A stretch of 12,158 nt of DNA, taken from positions 1-12,158 of the forward strand of contig JASHRB010000440.1 in NCBI GenBank assembly GCA_030037575.1. The letters run 5' to 3'. Under the pieces are notes generated by a model that made no database searches, was not told the DNA's origin, and was given only the letters and a program-made list of their open reading frames with translations. Within the stretch, counting starts at the first letter, position 1, and each line of letters opens with the position of its first letter. The position numbers were made by a program, and so were the translations under genes. Of the stretch, positions 7,401 through 12,158 are shown piece by piece. The DNA is from Candidatus Sulfotelmatobacter sp. (GTDB lineage: Bacteria > Acidobacteriota > Terriglobia > Terriglobales > Acidobacteriaceae).

Positions 7401-7837
7401 TAGAAAACCGCCGAGCTGTACAACAGCACCGTGGCGATTCCAATATCGAGCGCAATCGCCGGCTGCGACGTGACCTGGAACACTGCGCCGGCCACATGGG
7501 CCTGGAAATCGAGCCAAACCAACACCAGCCCCGCCGCTCCCACGGCGGCGTCATACCACATGAACTGGGTGCGGCCCCGCATCAGGCGAGTCGAGACGAA
7601 GATGCACATGGCCATGGCCAGCAGAGACAAAGAGCTCGCACAAAAGGCCAGCGGCGAAGGCGCCCGGTAGAAGGAGAACGCATCCAATACGTAGTGCAGC
7701 GTATAGGCCGCCCAGGCAAACTGCCAGGCGCGGAAGTAGGCCTGCCGGCTCTGCTCGAACAGGTAGGTGAACACCAGGAACAGCAGCAACGACACCGCTC
7801 CCGGAATCACCACCAAACTGATGACAACGCTGTTCAT
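4442..7837 (-). CDS. Membrane sensor with GAF domains, GGDEF and HD-GYP
   Basis: An 1131-residue c-di-GMP signalling protein. Residues 1-210 form a membrane region of about seven helices, resembling MASE/7TM sensors. A GAF-like region (about 215-395) and two clearer GAF domains (about 402-560 and 567-725) follow. The GGDEF domain begins at DGLTGIKTRR (729) and has DLDKFKEVND, GHFEGD and an intact GGDEF at 805-809. The product-inhibition site RxxD reads RQSN (796-799), so its Asp is lost. The HD-GYP domain (about 950-1110) keeps His961, HD (993-994, in HDVGK), His1022, HHQRFDGSGYP (1046-1056) and Asp1075. Both catalytic domains therefore look active, allowing synthesis and hydrolysis in one chain. 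GAF ligands are unknown. ATG 7837 starts directly with the first membrane helix and has a weak GGTGAG upstream. It is divergent from gltX and precedes the dehydrogenase gene. Confidence 0.93.
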   Translation of the reverse strand: MNSVVISLVVIPGAVSLLLFLVFTYLFEQSRQAYFRAWQFAWAAYTLHYVLDAFSFYRAPSPLAFCASSLSLLAMAMCIFVSTRLMRGRTQFMWYDAAVGAAGLVLVWLDFQAHVAGAVFQVTSQPAIALDIGIATVLLYSSAVFYLNGHRRGSLAFKVLAFSLALWGVLMGAGQFRNPWGARFGSAANYLGPVPQMLLGIAMVMVLFENERNAVQENTLALSTLGVDPRRLLLAEDLLPSLQAALDRLAGALSARRAILYIGERWRNLLPSVQQGFSPEFLDKLTETGAGQYLCELAYRQGGLFTVHNLAQLTEQLPIGSAATFSEFKRVFTEAEIRNLTAVSLQTREHTFGVILFPHAERTAFGTSGPRLMVGLALQLGLTIENYLIAHDAHRRTQEYELLTEIGKAISSRLDQDEVLRTIHSELGQIFNTDNFYIAFHEGDEVRFELELENGRILPKRSRKMDNAFTEYVIRTGQPLLIRSELEKTRARLGVSYKPAQPAKCLCAAPILLGNKPAGVMVAMSKEREFMFEQRDLDVLVTAAGQVSVAVENARLFADEQRRSRQLAFLNNISRTAISSDDPVHMLGQIVGEIQKNFSFDHIGIGLLDYGTKEIEIKAEAGATAHAMGKRIPLGFGILGRVARTGERALVQNGVEGQMGAILPESRSVLCIPITYGETLLGALNIESRDESAFSPQDVLILNTLADLLATALHNAFVFQKLQQQSITDGLTGIKTRRFFWEALSAEWKRASRSGRPFSVVLIDLDKFKEVNDTMGHFEGDLVLARVGRLLEQKSRQSNVVARYGGDEFIILMPETGPEQAEVLAERLRQWMAADPLLSEHHVTGSFGVASFPTHGFSIEDIIRVADAGMYVSKRSGGNRVSAAQEFVAGEEFAAQRQQISAYIEGFLQREHNGPERLEELTSMLVKMCGGEEDCNVPLLKESIEVLSRAAESREMRTSGHGDMVARYTEILARGMHMPAEDTSDLVYAARIHDVGKIFVPERILNKPGPLTDDEFFLVRMHARVGAEIVGILPHSAMMRQAIEHHHQRFDGSGYPGGAKGEQIPLWARIIALADAYANMLTEQSISAARTPEEALDELAKMSGTGFDGMLVRLLTRGLKSERAPAAKDSI

Positions 7838-7907
7838 GAGGCCGGCTCACCTTCTGCGCCCACGCAAGATACAACGGCAGAGAACAAGGTGATTACTCCA
7901 AATCAAT

Positions 7908-7933
7908 GTTTTCACAGGCGGGGATGTGAACAC
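7908..7933. promoter_or_regulatory. Dyad, possible operator
   Basis: TTCACA at 7911-7916 and TGTGAA at 7925-7930 form a perfect dyad with an 8-base centre. Extending outward gives GTTTTCACA and TGTGAACAC, which match at 8 of 9 positions. It lies 71-96 bases before the ATG of the large signalling gene, within the divergent region shared with gltX, so a dimeric regulator could bind here. The half-site order is the reverse of the CRP consensus, so I do not call it a CRP site. Confidence 0.35.
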
Positions 7934-7941
7934 AATAAGAT

Positions 7942-7965
7942 TTAAGTACGACGCCCGAGACTTAA
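7942..7965. promoter_or_regulatory. Second dyad in the divergent control region
   Basis: TTAAGT at 7942-7947 and ACTTAA at 7960-7965 are perfect reverse complements with a 12-base spacer. Lying nine bases from the first dyad, it may belong to the same operator region. Six-base arms can arise by chance, so this is weak by itself. Confidence 0.25.
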
Positions 7966-8035
7966 CACTCATAGAATCTGTTGGATCTATTTGGACGCAC
8001 GGCGCAAACTTGCAATCACCCGGGGCATCGCCGGC

Positions 8036-8065
8036 TTGACGCTGCTTTTCTTCCGCCCCTACCAT
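8036..8065 (+). promoter_or_regulatory. Sigma-70-like promoter of gltX
   Basis: TTGACG at 8036-8041 (five of six to TTGACA) and TACCAT at 8060-8065 (four of six to TATAAT) are separated by 18 bases. Transcription would begin near 8072, nine bases before ATG 8081. This fits a very short leader and argues against the start codons at 7991 and 8069, which would lie before the transcript. No Shine-Dalgarno sequence is visible before 8081. Confidence 0.45.
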
Positions 8066-8080
8066 CGAATGCTTAGCCCT

Positions 8081-9736
8081 ATGGCCGATTCGTTTTATCA
8101 TCCCAGACCGCGGGTGCGCTTTGCGCCCTCGCCCACTGGCTTTTTGCACGTCGGCAGCGCCCGCACCTTCATTTTTAACTGGCTCTACGCCCGCCACCAC
8201 GGCGGCACCATGATCCTCCGCCTGGATGACACCGATGTCGAACGCAACACGCAAGCCTCGCTGGACTCGATTTTCGAGGGCCTGAAATGGCTCAACCTCG
8301 GCTGGGACGAAGAATACAAACAATCCGAGCGGCTCGAGCTTCATCGCAAAATCGCGTGGTCAATTTTCGAAAAAGGTCTGGCCTATCGCGACTTCACTCC
8401 GGCCCACGCGGGCGACGCCGAAAAATCCGGCGTGCAGGGAACATGGCTTTTCCATGCTGGGGCGCGTGAGCTTGCTCGCGAGGAAAGCGACCGCCGCGCC
8501 GCCGCAGGCGAGCCATTCGCCCTGCGTTTCCGTGTGCCGCGGCCGGCCGGGCCGGAAGCGGGAGAAACCGGGGTCAGGGGGGGACCGCCGCCCTCGCCTG
8601 CCCGAGACGCAGCCGAAGGGGCTGTCCGATTTGCCCCAGGCAAATTGTGCGTCCACTTCACCGACGCGGTCTACGGGGAGCAAGTCAAAGCCACTGACGA
8701 TATCGAAGATTTTGCTTTGCTGCGCTCTGACGGCATGCCCACTTATCATCTTGCCTCCTGCGCCGACGACGCCGATCTCCGCATCTCCCACGTCATTCGC
8801 GGTCAGGACCACCTCACCAACACCTTCAAACACGTGCTCATCTTCGAAGCCGCCGGATTCACGCCGCCTCAGTTCGCGCATCTTCCCCTGCTGGTCGCGC
8901 CCGATGGAACCAAGCTCTCGAAGCGCCGTCACGGTCCGGTCGTCAGCGTAACGACTTACCGCGACGCCGGATTTCTGCCCGAAGCTTTGATCAACTTTTT
9001 ATGTCTGCTGGGCTGGTCGCCGAAGAACGATCGCGAGCACATGTCGCTCGAGGAATTAAAAGATGCGTTCTCGCTCGCAGGCATCAATCGCTCCAACGCA
9101 GTCGTGAATTTCAAAGAAGCGTCTGCCGGCTCTCTCGAATCGGCTTCCCAAGCAGAGGTCATTCCTTCGACTGGCGCAGCCGGTGAGCGGAAGCCGCTTC
9201 CCGCAGGCACCGAAATCTTCGATCCCAAAGCTCTCTGGCTGAACGCCGAGGACATTCGCGGATTGGCGGTCGAAGACCTGAGCGCGCGGCTGCTACCGAT
9301 TATGCGCGCCGCCGGTTACCGGGTTTCGCCCGAAAAAATGCTGCAAATCACGCCGCTAGTCCGCGAGCGCATCAAGCTTCTGCGCGACGTGCTCACCGCC
9401 GCCGATTTCTTCTTTGTTGTGCAGCTTCCACCCTACGATCCCGCCGAACTCATCCCGCAAAAGGGAGATACGGCCATGGCCCTGAAAGTTCTGCAGAAAG
9501 CGCAAACGATCCTCTCCACGGTCGAGTTTAGGCACGACCCGCTCGACCGGGCCTTGCGCGCCGCCGCGCCGGAACTCGGCGTCAAAACCGGACAAATGTT
9601 TCAACCGATTCGTGTCGCCGTCTGCGGCCGCAAAAATGCGCCGCCCTTGTTTGAGACGCTCGTGGTTCTTGGTAGGGACACCTGCATGGAACGAGTCGCA
9701 CAGGCGATGAAGACACTAGAACGGCCTTGGGCCTAG
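8081..9736 (+). CDS. gltX: Glutamyl-tRNA synthetase (GluRS) with two inserts
   Basis: A class I aminoacyl-tRNA synthetase that charges tRNA-Glu in the cytosol. [17 protein letters not shown] at 11-27 holds the HIGH-type motif (HVGS, 23-26), LRLDDTD follows, and the KMSKS-type motif is KLSKR (278-282). The C-terminal helical anticodon-binding part is present. At 551 residues it is 70-80 longer than most bacterial GluRS (about 470). The excess is explained by two inserts: about 156-186, within the catalytic half after LRFRVPRP, rich in Gly/Pro/Ala; and about 343-379, splitting the normal SNAVFDP block just before the anticodon-binding part, rich in Ser/Ala/Glu. Both are in frame and catalytic motifs are intact, so the enzyme is probably functional. 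ATG 8081 is preferred on the protein start and on the promoter just upstream. Whether it is discriminating cannot be read here. Confidence 0.94.
   Translation: MADSFYHPRPRVRFAPSPTGFLHVGSARTFIFNWLYARHHGGTMILRLDDTDVERNTQASLDSIFEGLKWLNLGWDEEYKQSERLELHRKIAWSIFEKGLAYRDFTPAHAGDAEKSGVQGTWLFHAGARELAREESDRRAAAGEPFALRFRVPRPAGPEAGETGVRGGPPPSPARDAAEGAVRFAPGKLCVHFTDAVYGEQVKATDDIEDFALLRSDGMPTYHLASCADDADLRISHVIRGQDHLTNTFKHVLIFEAAGFTPPQFAHLPLLVAPDGTKLSKRRHGPVVSVTTYRDAGFLPEALINFLCLLGWSPKNDREHMSLEELKDAFSLAGINRSNAVVNFKEASAGSLESASQAEVIPSTGAAGERKPLPAGTEIFDPKALWLNAEDIRGLAVEDLSARLLPIMRAAGYRVSPEKMLQITPLVRERIKLLRDVLTAADFFFVVQLPPYDPAELIPQKGDTAMALKVLQKAQTILSTVEFRHDPLDRALRAAAPELGVKTGQMFQPIRVAVCGRKNAPPLFETLVVLGRDTCMERVAQAMKTLERPWA
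8546..8638 (+). repeat. In-frame GC-rich insert in gltX, first
   Basis: This stretch encodes about 31 residues ([20 protein letters not shown] and on to VRFAP) with no counterpart in ordinary GluRS, where RFRVP is followed soon by the conserved loop toward F-D-x-V-x-G. The DNA here and just before it is extremely GC-rich and full of short palindromes (CCGCGG, CCGGCCGG, CCGGGCCGG between 8537 and 8561) and homopolymer G. Family length is the basis for calling it an insert; boundaries are approximate. Confidence 0.5.
9107..9217 (+). repeat. In-frame insert in gltX, second
   Basis: About 37 residues separate the conserved GINRSNAVV from FDPKALWLN; in other GluRS proteins SNAVFDP is continuous. 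The inserted peptide is polar and probably a disordered loop. Its DNA contains a near-perfect palindrome, GGAAGCCGCTTCC, at 9189-9201, and wording such as CATTCCTTCGACTGGCGCAG that looks like dispersed noncoding repeats. Boundaries are approximate. Confidence 0.5.
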
Positions 9737-9860
9737 AACTCCGATGGCCCTCCGGAGGACGCGAGGATGTTGCAACCCGAGCCAAACTCCCTCCTTCACC
9801 AGCGCATCGCTGTGGCAGATTTTGTTGCATCTCTCCCGCCGCTCCGTGAACATTTCTTCT

Positions 9861-9871
9861 TGCGATAAGAT
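9861..9871 (+). promoter_or_regulatory. Extended -10 candidate before glnS
   Basis: TGCGATAAGAT resembles an extended -10 element, with TAAGAT at 9866-9871 only six bases before ATG 9878. If used, transcription would start at or next to the start codon, giving a leaderless glnS message, and indeed no Shine-Dalgarno sequence precedes the ATG. No good -35 box is seen, so glnS could instead be read through from gltX across the 141-base gap. Confidence 0.25.
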
Positions 9872-9877
9872 CAAGCT

Positions 9878-11596
9878 ATGAAGCCGTTATCCGCCGAAGC
9901 TGCGCCCGGCGAAATCGCCGCGCCCGAGCCTCCTCCGTGCAACTTCATCCGCGACATCATCGCCGAAGACGTCAAAGCCAACAAGCACAACGGGCGCGTG
10001 CAAACGCGCTTCCCCCCCGAGCCCAACGGCTATCTCCACATTGGGCACGCGAAAGCCATCTGCCTCGACTTCGGCCTTGCCGACGAGTTTGGCGGACGCA
10101 CGAATCTGCGTTTTGACGACACCAATCCCCAGAAAGAAGATAAGGAATACGTCGAGTCGATCAAGAACGATGTGAAGTGGCTCGGCTATCAGTGGGATGG
10201 TTTGTATTACGCTTCGGATTATTTCGATCAGCTCTACGAGTGGGCAACCAAACTGATCAAAGACGGCAAGGCATATGTAGACGATTCATCTGCCGAGGAC
10301 ATTCGCAGGTATCGTGGAACTCTCACCGAGCCGGGTAAGGACAGCCCTTACCGCAATCGCTCCATCGAAGAAAATCTCGGCCTCTTCGAGCGCATGAGAG
10401 CCGGCCAATATCCCGACGGCTCGCGCGTTCTGCGCGCGAAGATCGACATGGCTTCGCCCAACCTCAACCTGCGCGATCCGGTGATGTACCGCATTCTACA
10501 CGCCGAGCACCACCGCACCGGCAATAAGTGGCCGATTTATCCGATGTACGATTTCGCGCACGGCCAGTCGGACTCGCTCGAAAACGTAACGCACTCGATG
10601 TGCTCGCTCGAGTTCGCCGACCACCAGCCGCTTTACAACTGGTTCATCGAGCAGCTGGGAATTTTTCCGTCGCGGCAGATCGAGTTCGACCGCCTCAACC
10701 TCACCTACACCATGATGAGCAAGCGCAAGCTGCGCCAACTCGTGGAAGAAGGCCGCGTCAACGGTTGGGACGATCCGCGCATGCCCACGCTCAGCGGCAT
10801 GCGCCGCCGCGGCTACACCCCTAAGGCGATTCGCAATTTCGTGCAGGCTGTCGGAGTTTCGCGCACCAATGGAACCGTCGAGCTGGCCATGCTCGAACAT
10901 TTCGTCCGCGAAGACTTGAACCGGCACGCCCCGCGGGTGATGGCCGTGCTGCAGCCGCTGAAAGTGGTAATCGATAACTATCCGGAAAATCAGGGGGAAG
11001 AAATGGACGCTGTGAACAATCCCGAAGACGCGAGCGCGGGCACGCGCAAGGTACCATTCTCGCGCGTGCTCTACATCGAGCAGGACGATTTTCGCGAAGA
11101 TCCGCCGAAAGGATATTTCCGTTTGTCGCCGGGCCGGGAAGTTCGCCTGCGCTACGGATACTTCATTACCGCGAAGAGCGTCGTGAAAAACGAGGATGGC
11201 GAAGTGGTTGAAGTGCACTGCAGCTTTGATCCCGCCACCCGCGGCGGCAACGCGCCCGACGGACGCAAAGTGAAGTCGACCATCCACTGGGCTTCCGCCG
11301 CACACGCGATCGATGCCGAGGTGCGAATTTACGAGACCTTGTTCAGCAAAGAGAATCCCGACGAGGTGCAGGAGGGCGGAAACTTCACCGAGAACCTGAA
11401 TCCGCTTTCCCTGGCAGTGATTGCGCAGGCCAAGCTGGAGCCGTCGCTCGCAAATGCGCCGCTCGGCGCGCGCTTTCAGTTCGAGCGCCTGGGGTATTTC
11501 TGCGTCGATCCGGATTCGAAGCCGGGCAAGCCGGTGTTCAATCGGACGGTGGCGCTGAAGGATACTTGGGCGAAGGTGAAGAGGAGCCGGGGGTGA
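9878..11596 (+). CDS. glnS: Glutaminyl-tRNA synthetase (GlnRS)
   Basis: A 572-residue class I synthetase that charges tRNA-Gln directly. The catalytic half contains [15 protein letters not shown] (HIGH at 54-57), [63 protein letters not shown] (MSKRK at 280-284) and [19 protein letters not shown]. The C-terminal beta-barrel anticodon-binding domains run from about 355 and end in [13 protein letters not shown], as in Escherichia coli GlnRS (554 residues). The extra length is mainly a Pro/Ala/Glu-rich N-terminal tail of about 20 residues. All motifs that separate GlnRS from GluRS are present, so the assignment is firm. GlnRS is patchily distributed in bacteria and thought to derive from the eukaryotic branch by transfer. 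Here it follows gltX, so the two enzymes supplying Glu-tRNA and Gln-tRNA are neighbours. Confidence 0.96.
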   Translation: MKPLSAEAAPGEIAAPEPPPCNFIRDIIAEDVKANKHNGRVQTRFPPEPNGYLHIGHAKAICLDFGLADEFGGRTNLRFDDTNPQKEDKEYVESIKNDVKWLGYQWDGLYYASDYFDQLYEWATKLIKDGKAYVDDSSAEDIRRYRGTLTEPGKDSPYRNRSIEENLGLFERMRAGQYPDGSRVLRAKIDMASPNLNLRDPVMYRILHAEHHRTGNKWPIYPMYDFAHGQSDSLENVTHSMCSLEFADHQPLYNWFIEQLGIFPSRQIEFDRLNLTYTMMSKRKLRQLVEEGRVNGWDDPRMPTLSGMRRRGYTPKAIRNFVQAVGVSRTNGTVELAMLEHFVREDLNRHAPRVMAVLQPLKVVIDNYPENQGEEMDAVNNPEDASAGTRKVPFSRVLYIEQDDFREDPPKGYFRLSPGREVRLRYGYFITAKSVVKNEDGEVVEVHCSFDPATRGGNAPDGRKVKSTIHWASAAHAIDAEVRIYETLFSKENPDEVQEGGNFTENLNPLSLAVIAQAKLEPSLANAPLGARFQFERLGYFCVDPDSKPGKPVFNRTVALKDTWAKVKRSRG

Positions 11597-11871
11597 AATT
11601 GCAGGGCTTGCCCATGCCTGTGGCGTTTGGAGTACGCGCAATTGAACCGGAGAAGCCTAGCAAACGCAAAACCCCGAGCCGGAATTCCACTCAGGGTCAG
11701 CACGCTAGCCGGTCGAACTCCGCAAAAAGAATTATGGGCAGCGAGAACCACATGCTCAATCATTTCCCACTTGCTCATCCTGAGGCACGTTCTTTGCGCT
11801 GAATGAGCGATGCCCCTCGCCAGCTTCTGAGGAAGTCGGCCCGTGGTCGTCGAAAGTTGCTTGCCTGCAGT

Positions 11872-11892
11872 GACTTCCATCTTTTGGAAGTC
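11872..11892. repeat. Perfect 7-bp hairpin
   Basis: GACTTCC at 11872-11878 pairs with GGAAGTC at 11886-11892 around the loop ATCTTTT. The arm word GGAAGTC also occurs at 11831-11837, followed by a similar GC-rich string, suggesting a small repeated unit. No T-run follows the stem. Confidence 0.45.
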
Positions 11893-11966
11893 GCCGGGCC
11901 AGCTAGCGCCGCTGCTTGGGCTTCTACTCGAGGGCCCGCAGAAAACTCCCGCTGGCCGCATCCTGT

Positions 11967-12009
11967 CTCCGCCCTGTCCAGCGAGACCAGGGTGAGGCAG
12001 AGGGCGGAG
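11967..12009. repeat. Perfect 9-bp inverted repeat with 25-base loop
   Basis: CTCCGCCCT at 11967-11975 is the exact reverse complement of AGGGCGGAG at 12001-12009. The loop contains a smaller pairing possibility (CCCTG with CAGGG) that overlaps the left arm, so alternative folds exist. It may be part of a structured transcript or a palindromic repeat; there is no sign of which. Confidence 0.45.
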
Positions 12010-12062
12010 CTGGTACCCCAACCTCACAAGCCCAGAACTGACTTCCCCCCCCGCTGCGCAGT

Positions 12063-12158
12063 CTAAACGACTATGATTTCGAATGGTGGCGCTTCAGATC
12101 GCCTCACATTCACATGCGTCCAGCGATCCCCCACACCTTGCTCGCGCAGATATTGGGC
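12063..12158 (-). CDS. Possible C-terminal end of a truncated minus-strand gene
   Basis: Read from the right edge on the minus strand, 31 codons are open before TAG at 12063-12065, giving AQYLREQGVGDRW, then THVNVRRSEAPPF and EIIVV. The mix of charged and hydrophobic residues is protein-like, and the frame runs off the window, so this may be the end of a real gene that starts beyond it. A chance open frame of this length is not rare, and I do not recognise the family. If real, it converges on glnS, which would explain the noncoding gap between them. Confidence 0.3.
   Translation of the reverse strand, partial: AQYLREQGVGDRWTHVNVRRSEAPPFEIIVV

Larger units (their letters stand above)
11597..12062. 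other. Noncoding region after glnS
   Basis: About 465 bases in which I see no gene. Frames open on both strands (for example minus 11476-12027) overlap the end of glnS or lack a binding site and motifs; base composition is mixed and no family pattern emerges. It contains at least two perfect hairpins, listed separately, and a cluster of words such as CTCATCCTGAGGCACG that resembles dispersed acidobacterial intergenic repeats. No intrinsic terminator with a T-run is visible immediately after glnS. No tRNA was recognised. Confidence 0.45.

Noticed and set aside
10496..11641. Minus-strand frame of 381 codons
   Set aside because: It is antisense to the strongly conserved glnS coding sequence and shows no family resemblance of its own.
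11476..12066. Overlapping frames on both strands after glnS
   Set aside because: They conflict with each other, overlap glnS or hairpin repeats, and have no motifs.
1..12158. CRISPR array, tRNA, rRNA, defence island or biosynthetic cluster
   Set aside because: No regularly spaced repeats, tRNA cloverleaf, rRNA segment or characteristic gene set was seen on either strand.

Overview
The window reads as chromosomal DNA of a GC-rich bacterium, most likely an Acidobacteriota member of the Koribacter/Sulfotelmatobacter type. Three things point there: a small helical protein starting MTPEERQKM of a type I associate with that phylum, a secreted protein resembling outer-membrane lipoprotein-sorting factors (LolA-like) common in its genomes, and a bacterial glutaminyl-tRNA synthetase beside a glutamyl-tRNA synthetase. 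This placement rests on remembered family resemblance, not on a search.

Layout. Positions 1-305 hold no gene. From 306 to 1865 the plus strand carries a 53-residue acidic/basic helical protein and two tandem membrane proteins of the DUF4386 family, evidently an old duplication. Positions 1866-2461 are a decayed spacer; at its right end, on the minus strand, lies the C-terminal remnant of a DDE transposase, directly beside the next gene. From 2462 to 7837 three genes run leftward: a very large membrane-bound cyclic-di-GMP signalling protein (seven-helix membrane part, three GAF or GAF-like domains, GGDEF, HD-GYP), a short-chain dehydrogenase and the LolA-like exported protein. A divergent control region with two dyad sequences separates them from the plus-strand pair gltX and glnS (8081-11596). 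The last 560 bases are mostly noncoding with several inverted repeats, and end in what may be the C-terminus of a minus-strand gene cut by the window edge.

How the parts work together. gltX and glnS together supply Glu-tRNA and Gln-tRNA directly, so this organism has the enzyme needed to bypass the amidotransferase route for glutamine. The GGDEF/HD-GYP protein has intact-looking active sites for both making and degrading c-di-GMP, fed by several sensor domains, with a degenerate product-inhibition site. The two downstream leftward genes may be cotranscribed with it, but no functional link is evident. The oddest molecular feature is GluRS, which is about 70-80 residues longer than usual because of two in-frame low-complexity inserts rich in small palindromes. 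No new defence, mobile or biosynthetic system was found.
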